Source: Candidatus Laterigemmans baculatus
GTDB taxonomy: Bacteria > Planctomycetota > Planctomycetia > Pirellulales > Pirellulaceae
Direction: 5' to 3'
DNA length: 37,518 bases
Assembly: GCF_010367455.1 (NCBI RefSeq)
Contig: NZ_WRPR01000069.1
Location: forward strand, 1-37,518
The translations under genes were made by a program, and so were the position numbers. Positions 24,882 through 33,863 of the stretch are shown here, piece by piece (the first letter of the stretch is position 1; each line of letters starts with the position of its first letter). The notes beneath the pieces were generated by a model, which was not told the origin of the DNA, made no database searches, and saw only the letters and a program-made list of their open reading frames with translations.

Positions 24882-25063
24882 GAGCGGAAACCTCCAGGGA
24901 CGCAAGCTATCGGAGCACAGACCGGTGGACCTCCCCGAGCGGGAAAGTCCACTCTCTCTGTTCACCGTAGCTCACAAAACGGCGCTCCCCGAACAAAGCG
25001 CCTCTCCATCAGAACGCCTCTCCATCCAAGCGCTCCCCGAGCTTGCCGCTCCCCGCAACCGAC

Positions 25064-25963
25064 TCAGCTCAGCCCGAACGCCTTATCCATGTCGTTGGAG
25101 ATCTCGGCCAGCCGCTCGGGGCCTCCTCCACCGACTTCGGCGGCCGCCCAGCCGGCGTATTGGATATCGGCCAACGCTTGGCGAACCGAAGCCCAGTCGA
25201 GATCGCCATCGGTCATCGTCTTGGAGAATCGATCCTCGGCCCGCGAGAAGCCCTTGGCGTCGAGCTTGACGATCCGTTTGCCGAGGGTCCGAATCCAGGC
25301 AGCCGGGTCGCCGTACTTCCAGTGATTGCCGATGTCGAATTGCATCCCGACCCAGGGCGACTCGAAGGCATCGACATACGCCGCGAGCTTGTCGGCCGTC
25401 TGGTCCGAGCCTCCCTCGTGGTCATAGAGGAAATGGTTCCAGACGTTTTCGATCGCGATGATGACGCCGACTTCCGCGGCCACGGGGATGGCCTGGGCGA
25501 TGTTGGCGATTGAGCGGTCGATCAGTTCGGCCTCTTCACCGTCTTTGCCGTGACCGACGACCAGCAGCACCGTGCCCCCGCCGACGGCGTGGGTGGTGCG
25601 AATCGCCTCCTTCAACGTCTCGAGCGCTTGCTTGCGTTGCTCGGGATCGGGACTCGTGTGGCGGATGTCCCAGTGCCCGGCACAGACCGACCCGTCGACC
25701 GGCAGTCCGGTGCTGTCGATCGCGCGGCGGACTTCATCGATATCGAAGTTCGGCGCGCTCAGCTCGATTCCGTCGAAGCCGGCCGCTTTGACTGCCGCGA
25801 ACTTCTCCTCCAGCGAGCCCGGCATCCGCACCATGCCCTCTTTGAGCGACTTGAAAATTCGCTGCCCGCCGGCTGCGGGATGCTCCGCGGCCGAGGCGAT
25901 CCGAGGGAGGGAGCAGACGGCCGAAGCGGCGAGCGTCGAAGCTAAGAAGGTGCGGCGTTGCAT
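25064..25963 (-). CDS. Tat-exported sugar isomerase/epimerase-like TIM barrel
   Basis: This 299-residue protein begins MQRRTFLASTLAASAV, a Tat signal with an Ala-rich cleavage region (IASAAEH). The mature part is a xylose-isomerase-like TIM barrel (AP endonuclease family 2), with metal-ligand candidates in IAIENVWNH, MQFDIGNHW and AAAEVGGG. Relatives isomerise or epimerise sugars such as hydroxypyruvate or xylulose. Exported members of this family are abundant in planctomycetes and may act on imported polysaccharide products. I chose ATG 25963; the frame continues upstream to 26041, but the extra residues lack features. The substrate is unknown. Confidence 0.88.
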   Translation of the reverse strand: MQRRTFLASTLAASAVCSLPRIASAAEHPAAGGQRIFKSLKEGMVRMPGSLEEKFAAVKAAGFDGIELSAPNFDIDEVRRAIDSTGLPVDGSVCAGHWDIRHTSPDPEQRKQALETLKEAIRTTHAVGGGTVLLVVGHGKDGEEAELIDRSIANIAQAIPVAAEVGVIIAIENVWNHFLYDHEGGSDQTADKLAAYVDAFESPWVGMQFDIGNHWKYGDPAAWIRTLGKRIVKLDAKGFSRAEDRFSKTMTDGDLDWASVRQALADIQYAGWAAAEVGGGGPERLAEISNDMDKAFGLS

Positions 25964-26076
25964 GGTGGGAAACTCGCGGGGAGGGGAAGGAATGGCTGTA
26001 ACGATCTCGACGATCATAGCAGCGTCCTCGCCGCGATTCACTATTCCACGAGCCTCTCGCCCGCTGTCCTCTCCCT

Positions 26077-26258
26077 TTGAGCCGACGCCGCTAGCCGCGG
26101 GTGTTCAATCAGCCGCCACGTGCTAGCGTCCGGTTGTCACGGCGTTTTTCAGAAACCGGGGGCAAGCGCCGGCGGCTCATGAATAATCCGGGCTAGCCGC
26201 GGGTTCTGCCGCGGACGTCCCGGGGCTGCGAGGCCCGAGGCTAGCGCCTACGGCTCAA
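26077..26258. repeat. Two adjacent hairpin units of the TTGAGCCG family
   Basis: Unit A runs from 26077 to about 26183; its ends (TTGAGCCGACGCC… and …GGCGGCTCATGA) pair at about 20 of 26 positions. Unit B runs from about 26189 to 26258. Its last 35 nt are the exact reverse complement of 14591-14625. The remainder of unit B has an internal insertion relative to that copy. The pair fills most of a 303-bp gene-free stretch between two minus-strand genes (25964-26266), where nothing else is recognisable. Confidence 0.82.
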
Positions 26259-26266
26259 CTGAGGAT

Positions 26267-26470
26267 TTAGACCTGCTCGCGGTAGGTCGACCAGCTGAGG
26301 TAGGCGAGGATTGCGGCGAACACCAGGAATCCCGCGTCCATCAACAGACTCGCACCCTGCAGGGGAGCGATGTCGGTGAGGCCGGCCAAACGCAGGACGA
26401 GGTCAGCCAGGAACAGCAGCAGCAGCAGGGCGGCAACCACAAGGCTGGTCAGGCAGAGCGCCTTGGGCAT
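26267..26470 (-). CDS. 67-residue two-span membrane peptide
   Basis: This short protein (MPKALCLTSL… to …STYREQV) has two strong hydrophobic helices, at about 5-28 and 42-60, separated by a short loop (LTDIAPLQG). I recognise no family. It lies downstream of a plausible GAGG 7 nt before ATG 26470. An open frame runs much farther upstream on this strand, but that part is only the antisense of the aminotransferase and coaD genes. The function is unknown. Confidence 0.6.
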   Translation of the reverse strand: MPKALCLTSLVVAALLLLLFLADLVLRLAGLTDIAPLQGASLLMDAGFLVFAAILAYLSWSTYREQV

Positions 26471-26650
26471 CAAGGAACCTCGACTTATGATCGCGGGTGC
26501 GGTACGCATGGTGACGGAAAAGTCTGTGGCGGCAGTATAGTCCAGCGGTCCCAGTTTCACACCGCCGCCCGAACAGCCTAATTTAAAGCGGGTCGATTTT
26601 GCTCGCGATCGCGTCGGATCTGACGAATAACACGAAAAAAAGCTCTCCGA
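26471..26650. promoter_or_regulatory. Divergent intergenic region, membrane peptide / aminotransferase
   Basis: These 180 bp separate divergent genes and include an AT-richer stretch near 26620-26645 (GAATAACACGAAAAAAAGC) upstream of ATG 26651. It should contain both promoters; no boxes are clear enough to call. Confidence 0.3.
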
Positions 26651-27826
26651 ATGGTCACTCAGGACGCTGCGGATGGCCAGTCGCTGGCCCAGGACCCTTG
26701 GCAGTGGTGGCGTCGCCAGATGCCGATCATCCAGCGGTGGGCGTACTTCGATCACGCCGCGGTCGCTCCGCTGCCCGCTCCGGCCGCCGCTGCGTTGGTC
26801 GATTTCGCCCAAGCAGCTTCGGAGCAGGGCGACACCGTCTGGCCCGAGTGGTCCGCGAACCTCGGCCGGTTGCGGAGCGGCATCGCCACCTGGCTGCACG
26901 CTTCGCCGGACGAGATCGCTCTTGTACCGAACACCACCTTCGGCATCAACATCGTGGCCGAGGGACTGCGGTGGCGGGAGGGCGACAATGTCGTGATTCC
27001 GGGAGGTGAGTTCCCCTCGAACCACTTCCCGTGGCAGAATCAGGAGCGTCGTGGAGTGGAGCTGCGAGTGGTTCCAAGCCCCGGCGGACGCGTTGATTTG
27101 GACGGCATCCGTCGAGCGATCGACGGTCGGACGCGGATCGTCGCCGCGTCTTGGGTCGGTTACGCCAGCGGCTATCGGCTTCCGCTCGAGCAGCTCTGTG
27201 AGCTGACGCATGAGGCGGGAGCGCTGTTTTTTCTGGACGCAATCCAAGGGCTGGGCGTGTTCCCCTTGGACTTGTCGGCCACGCCGGTCGACTTTCTCGC
27301 CGCCGACGGCCACAAATGGATGCTCGGCCCCGAAGGCGCTGGAGTGGCCTTCATCCGCCACGCCCATCTCGACCAGCTCGACTGTACGGCGGTCGGGTGG
27401 CACAGCGTCGTCGGCGGGCACGCATTCGACGCCTCGCAGTTCCAACTTCGCGATGCCGCCTCGCGTTACGAGGGCGGGTCGATGAATATGGCGGGGCTGA
27501 TCGCGATGCACGAAAGCCTGAAGCTGTTCTGGGAGGTAGGCTCTCAGCATGGGGCGGAGGCGATCGGGGAGCGGATCCTGACGCTCCACGCCCACGCCCG
27601 AGAGGCCTTGCAACGCAACGGAGCGAGCTTGATCAGCGATTGGCCCGAAGCGAATCGCAGCGGGATCGTGACGTTCCAGACCCGCGGACCCGATCCGGCG
27701 GATGTCCGCAACCGATTGGCCGAGGCGGGGATCGCTGTGAGCTGCCGCGGCGGAGGAATCCGCGCCAGCATCCATGCCTACAACACGACCGAAGAAATTG
27801 ACCGGATGGCCGAGGCGATCCGCTGA
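26651..27826 (+). CDS. Class V aminotransferase / cysteine desulfurase-like enzyme
   Basis: This 391-residue PLP enzyme is of fold type I, class V. The PLP lysine lies in ADGHKWMLGPEG and the PLP-binding aspartate in FLDAIQG. Other family landmarks are AYFDHAAVAPLP and PNTTFGINIV. It lacks the active-site cysteine loop typical of NifS/IscS. The sequence is nearer to the isopenicillin N epimerase-like and Csd-like groups, so substrate and reaction are open. The TGA stop is followed 39 bp later by coaD, probably in one transcript. Confidence 0.88.
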   Translation: MVTQDAADGQSLAQDPWQWWRRQMPIIQRWAYFDHAAVAPLPAPAAAALVDFAQAASEQGDTVWPEWSANLGRLRSGIATWLHASPDEIALVPNTTFGINIVAEGLRWREGDNVVIPGGEFPSNHFPWQNQERRGVELRVVPSPGGRVDLDGIRRAIDGRTRIVAASWVGYASGYRLPLEQLCELTHEAGALFFLDAIQGLGVFPLDLSATPVDFLAADGHKWMLGPEGAGVAFIRHAHLDQLDCTAVGWHSVVGGHAFDASQFQLRDAASRYEGGSMNMAGLIAMHESLKLFWEVGSQHGAEAIGERILTLHAHAREALQRNGASLISDWPEANRSGIVTFQTRGPDPADVRNRLAEAGIAVSCRGGGIRASIHAYNTTEEIDRMAEAIR

Positions 27827-27865
27827 GCTGCCCCAGACTGGGTTGACCGCCAACGACGACGACGC

Positions 27866-28369
27866 ATGAGCACCCGCGCAATTTACACTGGCAGCTTCGA
27901 TCCGGTCACGCTCGGACACCTGCACATCATCCGCCGCGCTTCGCGGTTGGTCGACGAACTGGTCGTGGGGATCGGCATCAACGCCGACAAACAGCCGCTC
28001 TTCACCCCGGAAGAACGCGTCGAACTGGTGGAACGGGTCAGCCACGATATTCCGAATGTCCGCGTCGAGACCTTTTCGGGGCTGGCCGTCGACTTCGTCC
28101 GCCATTGCCGGGCGAGTGTGATGGTCCGCGGGATCCGACCGCTGACCGATATCGCGGGCGAGTTCTCGATGCTGATGGCCAATCGCCAGCTTGACCGGGG
28201 GATCGAGACCGTGTTCCTGATGGCCGACGAAGAGTACGCGCACGTCAGCAGTTCACTGCTCAAGCAGATCGCGGCGATGAGCGAAGACGACGAGCGGTTG
28301 GCGAAGTTCGTGCCTCCCGCGGTGATCGGTCCGATCCGTGAAAAGATCCGCAGTCGGAACCTCGGCTAG
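27866..28369 (+). CDS. coaD: Phosphopantetheine adenylyltransferase
   Basis: This 167-residue enzyme catalyses the penultimate step of coenzyme A synthesis: 4'-phosphopantetheine plus ATP gives dephospho-CoA. The nucleotidyltransferase motif TGSFDPVTLGH is at 8-18, with H18. Other family motifs are VRGIRPLTD and the C-terminal SSSLLKQIA. The length and motifs are standard. ATG 27866 has a weak Shine-Dalgarno. It is followed by the AarF/UbiB gene after 13 bp. Confidence 0.97.
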   Translation: MSTRAIYTGSFDPVTLGHLHIIRRASRLVDELVVGIGINADKQPLFTPEERVELVERVSHDIPNVRVETFSGLAVDFVRHCRASVMVRGIRPLTDIAGEFSMLMANRQLDRGIETVFLMADEEYAHVSSSLLKQIAAMSEDDERLAKFVPPAVIGPIREKIRSRNLG

Positions 28370-28382
28370 AGCGAAACGAAGC

Positions 28383-30038
28383 ATGCTGAGTCTACGACCG
28401 AAATATCTGAAGCGCTACAGGGACGTCGTGCGTTTGCTCGTCCGCTACGGCCGTTCGGACCTGGTCAAACAGGCAGGCTTGGCCGAAGCGATTGGCGAAG
28501 CCGAAGTTCCGGCGGTCCGCTTGGCCGAGGCCGAGGAATTGGCCGGCGATCTGGAGCGGCTGGGCCCGACGTTCATCAAGCTCGGCCAGCTGCTCTCGAC
28601 TCGCCCCGACGTGCTCCCGCCGAGCTACCTCGATGCCCTGGCGCGGTTGCAGAACCGCGTGGAGCCGTTCTCCTTTGCCGAAGTCGAGCGGACGGTCACC
28701 AGCGAGCTCGGGGTGCGGCTCTCACGAGGCTTTGGCAGCTTCGATCGCAAACCGCTGGCGTCCGCATCGCTCAGCCAAGTCCATCGGGCGACGCTCCGCG
28801 ATGGCCGCCAAGTCGTCGTCAAGGTCCAGCGGCCGGGGATCCGCGATCAGGTGATCGACGACCTCGACGCGCTCGAAGATTTGGCGGGAATCATCGACCA
28901 CCACACCTCGCTCGGACGTCGCTACGATTTCGGCGGCTTGCTCGAAGCGCTCCGCCACACGCTGCTCCGCGAGCTCGATTTCCGCAACGAAGCCCAAAAC
29001 CTGCTCACCATGCAACACAACTTGCGGAAGTTCCGCCAGTTGCGGGTGCCTGCGCCGATCGAGGACTACACGTCGCGCCGCGTGCTGACGATGGAGTACG
29101 TTTCGGGGATCACGATCACCGACGGCAAACTGCTCGATCTGTTTCAGCTGGAACGGCAGTCGTTATGCGAGGAACTCTATCGCGCTTATCTACACCAAGT
29201 GCTGGTCGATGGGTTCTTTCACGCCGATCCCCACCCGGGCAATCTTAGCCTGACGCCGGATCGCCGAATCGTGGTGTTCGATTTAGGCATGGTGGTGAGG
29301 ATCCCGCCGCGGCTACAAGACAACTTGATCAAGCTGCTGTTGGCGATTTCCGAGGGGCGAGGTGAGGATGCCGCCGCGGTTGCGACCAAGATCGGTCAAA
29401 AAGACCCCGACTTCGATAAGGCAGAATTCCAGCATCGCATCGTGCAACTGGTCACCGACAACCAGAACACTTCGCTCGAGCAGATGCAGCTGGGGCACGT
29501 CGTGTTGGAAATTCGCGCGGCGGCCGCGGAGACCGGCATTCGGCTTCCGCAAGAGCTGACGATGCTCAGCAAGACGCTGCTGAATCTGGAAAAAACACTT
29601 CGCGTGCTCGATCCTCGCTACGACGTGCACGACGCGATTCGCCGCTACACGTCGGAGATCCTGCACCGCCGCGCCCAGGGCAAAATGTCGCTGCAGGGGC
29701 TCTACAGTTCACTGATCGAAGTCAATGAATTTGCCACGCTCCTTCCCGAGCGGGCGAATAAGATTTTGGATCTGCTGGCCGAGAACGAACTTCGCATGAA
29801 AGTCGACGCGGTCGATGAAGCGCAGCTGATTCAAGGCATCCAAAAGATCGCCAACCGGATCACAATGGGGTTGATCCTGGCCGCACTGATCGTCGGCGCA
29901 GCGCTGATGATGGACGTGCCCACCGATCTGAGGCTGTTCGGCTACCCGGCGATCGCGATGTTCTTCTTTCTCGCCGCGGCGGCGGGAGGTTTGATGCTGG
30001 TCTTCCAGATCGTTGTTCGAGACCGCCACGACGGGTGA
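28383..30038 (+). CDS. AarF/UbiB-family atypical kinase
   Basis: This 551-residue protein has the UbiB/ADCK signature GPTFIKLGQLLSTRPD (KxGQ motif), the Ala-rich nucleotide loop ASLSQVHRA, the lysine of VVVKVQRPG, HADPHPGNL and the DFG-like VFDLGMV. Two membrane helices lie at the C-terminus (about 495-545). Family members support ubiquinone or other lipid metabolism through ATPase/kinase activity. Planctomycetes often use menaquinone, so a ubiquinone role is not assumed. ATG 28383 is chosen; GTG 28338 would overlap coaD and add 15 basic residues. The convergent neighbour ends 30 bp downstream. Confidence 0.92.
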   Translation: MLSLRPKYLKRYRDVVRLLVRYGRSDLVKQAGLAEAIGEAEVPAVRLAEAEELAGDLERLGPTFIKLGQLLSTRPDVLPPSYLDALARLQNRVEPFSFAEVERTVTSELGVRLSRGFGSFDRKPLASASLSQVHRATLRDGRQVVVKVQRPGIRDQVIDDLDALEDLAGIIDHHTSLGRRYDFGGLLEALRHTLLRELDFRNEAQNLLTMQHNLRKFRQLRVPAPIEDYTSRRVLTMEYVSGITITDGKLLDLFQLERQSLCEELYRAYLHQVLVDGFFHADPHPGNLSLTPDRRIVVFDLGMVVRIPPRLQDNLIKLLLAISEGRGEDAAAVATKIGQKDPDFDKAEFQHRIVQLVTDNQNTSLEQMQLGHVVLEIRAAAAETGIRLPQELTMLSKTLLNLEKTLRVLDPRYDVHDAIRRYTSEILHRRAQGKMSLQGLYSSLIEVNEFATLLPERANKILDLLAENELRMKVDAVDEAQLIQGIQKIANRITMGLILAALIVGAALMMDVPTDLRLFGYPAIAMFFFLAAAAGGLMLVFQIVVRDRHDG

Positions 30039-30068
30039 CGGACCCGCGGGTGGTTGCTGAGTCGCCGG

Positions 30069-31115
30069 TTACGAAGCGCGGAAAACGTCGGCCGCGATCT
30101 CGAACGAGCGGAGGCGGGCGGCGGGGTCGAAGATCTGCGCGGTCGCGATAATTTCGTCCGCGCCGGTGGCGGCAACGATTCGCTCCAGGTCTTGCCGAAC
30201 CGTCTCGGGCGAACCGACCGCCGAGACCCGCGTCATTCGCTCGACGTGGGCCTGCTCCTGCGGCGTCCAGCGTCCCTCCATGCTCTCGAGCGGTGGGAGC
30301 AGCTCAGTCGGCGCGCCGCGGACCAAGTGGACGAACTGCTGTTGCAACGTTGTGAACAGCCGGCGGGCCTCGGCGTCGCTGTCGGCGGCAAACAGATTCA
30401 CGCCCACCATTACATACGGCTCGGCCAGAGCTTCGCTGGGAGTGAACCGACTTCGGTACAGTTGCAAGGCGGGGAGCAGGTAGTCGGGAGCGAAGTGGGA
30501 GGCAAATGCAAAGGGGAGTCCAAGTTCGGCTGCCAAGCGGGCGCTGAAGTCGCTCGATCCGAGCAGGTAAAGTGGCACCTCCAACCCCTCGCCAGGAATT
30601 GCCCGAACCGCCGGCAGCGAGGCGACGGGCATCGCGGGAGGCGTCGCCGCCGATTGCCGAGCCCGTGGCGGACGGAAATAGTTCCGCAACTCCGCCAGGT
30701 CACGCGGAAAGCTTTCGTTAACGTTGCCGAGCCCCCGGCGGAGCGCCCGGGCGGTTTGCGGGTCTCCCCCAGGGGCGCGACCGAGCCCCAAATCGATGCG
30801 GCCGGGATAGAGCGACTCGAGCGTTCCGAACTGCTCGGCAATCACCAGCGGTGCGTGGTTCGGCAACATGATCCCGCCGGCGCCGACGCGGATGCGCGAG
30901 GTTCCGCCGGCGAGGTGCCCGATGACGACCGCTGTGGCGGCGCTGGCGACTCCGGGGATGCTGTGATGTTCGGCGACCCAGTAGCGATGGTAGCCCCACT
31001 GCTCGGCATGCTGGGCCAGTTCCAGCGAATTGCGGAACGCCTCGGCCGCGGTCCCGCCAGCGCGGATCGGCGAGAGATCAAGCACCGAGTAACGAATTTG
31101 CGCGAGCGTCGTCAC
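30069..31115 (-). CDS. Luciferase-like (LLM class) flavin-dependent oxidoreductase
   Basis: This 348-residue TIM-barrel flavoenzyme has the LLM markers [36 protein letters not shown] and DLGLGRAPG, which resemble the MsnO8/YhbW-like group that uses FMNH2 supplied by a reductase. The substrate is unknown. GTG 31115 is preceded by AGGAG with 8 nt spacing, the clearest ribosome binding site in this part of the window. It lies convergent to the AarF/UbiB gene and divergent from the copper protein gene. Confidence 0.9.
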   Translation of the reverse strand: MTTLAQIRYSVLDLSPIRAGGTAAEAFRNSLELAQHAEQWGYHRYWVAEHHSIPGVASAATAVVIGHLAGGTSRIRVGAGGIMLPNHAPLVIAEQFGTLESLYPGRIDLGLGRAPGGDPQTARALRRGLGNVNESFPRDLAELRNYFRPPRARQSAATPPAMPVASLPAVRAIPGEGLEVPLYLLGSSDFSARLAAELGLPFAFASHFAPDYLLPALQLYRSRFTPSEALAEPYVMVGVNLFAADSDAEARRLFTTLQQQFVHLVRGAPTELLPPLESMEGRWTPQEQAHVERMTRVSAVGSPETVRQDLERIVAATGADEIIATAQIFDPAARLRSFEIAADVFRAS

Positions 31116-31234
31116 GATGTCTGCTCCTGGTCGGCGTCAGGGGAAAGAGGTGGCATAGGCTTTGCATCCTTGGGGCCTTCCGTCACTACCCGTTGCCTTG
31201 TTTTTTGCTCAACACGCTCGCGGAGAATTTTCCC
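31116..31234. promoter_or_regulatory. Divergent intergenic region, LLM oxidoreductase / Csp3-like
   Basis: These 119 bp contain the promoters for both genes. A copper-responsive operator would be expected, but I could not identify a CueR- or CsoR-type palindrome. GGAG at 31222-31225 is the ribosome binding site for ATG 31235. Confidence 0.3.
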
Positions 31235-31573
31235 ATGACTCGTGAAGAATTCCGCTCCTGTATTGAGGCCTGCATCGAATGCGCCCAGGCCTGCGAGAAC
31301 TGCGCCGACTCGTGCCTCAGCGAGAAAGATGTCGCTTCGATGTCCGAGTGCATCCGGCTCGATCGCGATTGCGCGGAGCTGTGCTGGACGTCGGCGGCAT
31401 TGATGAGCCGCGGTTCGAACTTCGCCCGCGAGCTTTGCCGCGTCTGCGCCGATGTCTGTGAAGCCTGCGGCGAAGAGTGCGGCAAGCACGACATGGACCA
31501 CTGTCAGAAATGCGCCGAAGCTTGCCGGCGATGCGCTCAAGAGTGCCGCCAGATGGCTGGCGTCAGCGCCTAA
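31235..31573 (+). CDS. Csp3-like four-helix copper storage protein
   Basis: This 112-residue protein contains 19 cysteines, mostly as CxxxC or CxxC on helix faces (for example CIEACIECAQACENC and CQKCAEACRRC). This is the pattern of the four-helix-bundle copper storage proteins (Csp, DUF326), in which cysteines line the core and bind many Cu(I) ions. There is no signal peptide, so it is a cytosolic Csp3 type. ATG 31235 has GGAG 9 nt upstream; an in-frame ATG at 31193 would add 14 unrelated residues. It stands alone, with no copper exporter beside it. Confidence 0.9.
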   Translation: MTREEFRSCIEACIECAQACENCADSCLSEKDVASMSECIRLDRDCAELCWTSAALMSRGSNFARELCRVCADVCEACGEECGKHDMDHCQKCAEACRRCAQECRQMAGVSA

Positions 31574-31604
31574 AGCAGTCGCAGCCGCACAGCTCACGAA
31601 AAAG

Positions 31605-31672
31605 TTGTTTAACGGCAAGCCGAAGGCGACTGCTTTTTAAAACACAGTCGCCTTCGGCTTGCCGTTAAACGA
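31605..31672. repeat. Leader-type hairpin repeat, copy 2 (hairpin only)
   Basis: The arms at 31605-31632 and 31645-31672 pair at 27 of 28 positions around loop CTTTTTAAAACA (31633-31644). They match the hairpin at 5405-5472 almost base for base. The ~70-nt leader seen in the other two copies is absent on either side. The element lies in the convergent gap between the copper protein gene and DUF1501. Confidence 0.9.
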
Positions 31673-31700
31673 CTGCGCCACCATCCACGTCCGGCCAGCG

Positions 31701-33104
31701 TCAAACCAATTCGGCGACTGGGCCGTGTTCGACGAGGTACTGGGGCCGGCCGGTGGGGTCGACGAGGGTCGTGCTCGAAACGTCGATACCGAGATTGTGG
31801 TAAAGGGTCGCGATCACTTCTTGAACCTCCACCGGCCGTTCGGTGGCATGCTCACCGAGCCGGTTGGTCGCGCCGATGACTTGGCCAGTTCGCATTCCGC
31901 CGCCGACGAGAAAAGCCGAGTTGACCGGTGCCCAGTGATCGCGGCCCGCCTGGGGGTTGATTTTTGGAGTCCGCCCAAACTCGCCCCAAACAATGACGGT
32001 TACGTCGTCCAGCAAATCTCGTTCGGCGAGGTCGTCCATCAGCGCGCTGAGGCATTGATCGAGCTTGCCGCCATGGTCGCGGACCATATCGAAGTTCTGG
32101 CTATGGCTGTCCCACCGTCCATAGCTGAGGCTCACGACGCGCACTCCGGCTTCGACCAGACGGCGAGCGAGCAGCAAGTGTTCGTTGCAAGTCGGCGCGC
32201 CGTCGTACTGGTACTTATAAGGTTTGCCATCTCCGTACCTAGCGACAGTTGCTGGATCCTCCTTGCTCAGATCCAGGGCGTCGAGCAAGCGGCTGCTGGT
32301 GAGGACATCGAGCGCTCGCTGACCAAAAGCATCCATGCCTTCCATCGCCCCGCTGGCGTCGACGTCGCGTCGCAGCGTATCGATCCGGTCGAGGACTCGC
32401 CGGCGATCCGCTAACCGTTCGAGCGTGATCCCTTGGAGCCGCATGTTCTCCATTCCCGGACCATCGGGCTTGAAGGGCGAATAGGCCACACCCAAGAAGC
32501 CGGGGCTGCCGGGGTCGGACCAGGGAACATGGCTGGTCCGGTCGGCCAGTCCCACGTACGGCGGCACGGAGGGATCGACCGGACCGCGAAGCTTGGCGAC
32601 CACCGAACCGACCGCCGGTCGCCCGCCGATCGCTTGCAGATCATTGGGTAACCAGCCGGTCAAGCATTGATAGGCTTCGTGGCGGTCCTTGCTGCCGACG
32701 ACCGAGCGAATGATTGCCGCTTTGTCCATCCGCGTCGCAAGCCGAGGAAAGACTTCGCAGATTTCGATCCCCGGGACGTTAGTTCGGATCGGCCGGAACT
32801 CGCCGCGAATTTCGCTCGGAGCTTCGGTCTTGAGGTCCCACATATCTTGGTGCGGCGGACCTCCAGCGAGGAAGACGTTGATTACCGCTTTGTGATGGCC
32901 GCCTCTCCGGCCTGTGCCACTCTCCGGAGCGGATCGGAGGCTGCTCTCCTGCGCTCGCAGGACATTCGCTAGCGACAGCCACCCGAAGCCGAAGCCCAAT
33001 CCGCCGATGGTCAGAAAATCGCGGCGGGCGAGTCCATCACAAAAACCTCCACGCGGCGAGCGGCTGTTTGCCCTGGGCTGCGCTGCACCAAGAATTGTGA
33101 ACAT
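31701..33104 (-). CDS. DUF1501 protein with Tat signal
   Basis: This 467-residue protein has a twin-arginine signal (ARRDFLTIGGLGFGFG, near 26-41) and the DUF1501 core: VINVFLAGGPPHQDMWDLK, VVGSKDRHEAYQC, VIVWGEFGRTPKIN and RDHWAPVNSAFLVGGG. The family is related to the sulfatase/alkaline-phosphatase fold and is very abundant in planctomycetes, usually paired with a DUF1549/1553 cytochrome-like protein. No such partner is here. The function is unknown; it is exported to the periplasm. ATG 33104 has GAGG 6 nt upstream. Confidence 0.94.
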   Translation of the reverse strand: MFTILGAAQPRANSRSPRGGFCDGLARRDFLTIGGLGFGFGWLSLANVLRAQESSLRSAPESGTGRRGGHHKAVINVFLAGGPPHQDMWDLKTEAPSEIRGEFRPIRTNVPGIEICEVFPRLATRMDKAAIIRSVVGSKDRHEAYQCLTGWLPNDLQAIGGRPAVGSVVAKLRGPVDPSVPPYVGLADRTSHVPWSDPGSPGFLGVAYSPFKPDGPGMENMRLQGITLERLADRRRVLDRIDTLRRDVDASGAMEGMDAFGQRALDVLTSSRLLDALDLSKEDPATVARYGDGKPYKYQYDGAPTCNEHLLLARRLVEAGVRVVSLSYGRWDSHSQNFDMVRDHGGKLDQCLSALMDDLAERDLLDDVTVIVWGEFGRTPKINPQAGRDHWAPVNSAFLVGGGMRTGQVIGATNRLGEHATERPVEVQEVIATLYHNLGIDVSSTTLVDPTGRPQYLVEHGPVAELV

Positions 33105-33325
33105 GGTGAGCCTCGAGTGGGGAGGGAGGGGCGTGAGGTGGGAAGACCGCGTGCGGCCTTAACCTGGAAGTTACGGCCGCAGTGGAGTCAAAGTCAAGCA
33201 TTTAGGCATGAGGTTTGTTACAGTCCAAGCCGTCGAGCCCTTTCCATTTCTGATCCCGCTGTTGCGGCGAACACTGCAGCAGCGACCGCCCCAGGTGGCG
33301 GCTATCTCGTCTAAAAGAGTGCGTC

Positions 33326-33748
33326 ATGAGTATTCATCATGCGGATCCCGGTGAGATCATCGATGTTCAACGGCCTGCCGACGCAGGCGGAGGCGAAGCA
33401 GCGGGAAAGACCACGACGTTGGTCAAACACGATCCGCTGCAAATCATTCGCCTCGTGCTCGCTGCGGGGAAAGAAATCCCGACGCACCAAAGTCCCGGAT
33501 TCTTGGTGGTCCAGTGCGTGGAGGGGCGCGTGGAGTTCACCGCACTCGGCGAGACACGCCTGCTCGAGCCGGGGAAACTGCTGTACCTGCGACCGCACGA
33601 GCCCCATTCGGTGCGGTGCATCGAAGCCGGCGTGTTGCTGTTGACGATGATGCTGCCACGAACCGGCGGCCCTGATGAAGTCGAGGAAGCCTCGGAGGAA
33701 TCTTTTCCCGCCAGCGATCCTCCCTCCTGGACCGGCGCCAGCACTTGA
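33326..33748 (+). CDS. Small cupin-domain protein
   Basis: This 140-residue protein has a single cupin barrel (IPTHQSPGFLVVQCVEGRVE, then PGKLLYLRPHEPHSV) with histidines for a metal site. The last ~25 residues are an acidic tail ending SEESFPASDPPSWTGAST. A very similar tail occurs at the end of unrelated small bacterial proteins. The function is unknown. It is divergent from DUF1501 and convergent with argJ. Confidence 0.82.
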   Translation: MSIHHADPGEIIDVQRPADAGGGEAAGKTTTLVKHDPLQIIRLVLAAGKEIPTHQSPGFLVVQCVEGRVEFTALGETRLLEPGKLLYLRPHEPHSVRCIEAGVLLLTMMLPRTGGPDEVEEASEESFPASDPPSWTGAST

Positions 33749-33761
33749 GCGGCATGCCGCT

Positions 33762-33863
33762 CATAGTCGCCTTTCGCTCCGCGAAAGTAGCGCTCTCGGC
33801 GCAGCTTCCACGGAGCGAAAGGGAAATCTTTGCGCAGCTTTCGCGGAGCGAAAGGCGACTATG
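33762..33863. repeat. Perfect 26-bp inverted repeat (AGTCGCCTTTCGCTCC family)
   Basis: The arms at 33762-33787 and 33838-33863 are perfect reverse complements (26 of 26), with a 50-nt loop containing a partial third copy (CGGAGCGAAAGG near 33811-33822). The motif CTTTCGCTCCGCGAAAG is itself nearly palindromic. It fills the convergent gap between the cupin (ends 33748) and argJ (ends 33869). A termination role is inferred. Confidence 0.9.

Noticed and set aside
26267-28243. Long minus-strand open frame of 658 codons.
   Set aside because: Most of it is antisense to the class V aminotransferase and coaD, which have full family motifs. Only the last 67 codons look like a real gene.
31141-31230. 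Possible CueR or CsoR operator upstream of the copper storage gene (CCTTGGGGCCTTCC).
   Set aside because: The half-sites do not form the expected spaced palindrome.
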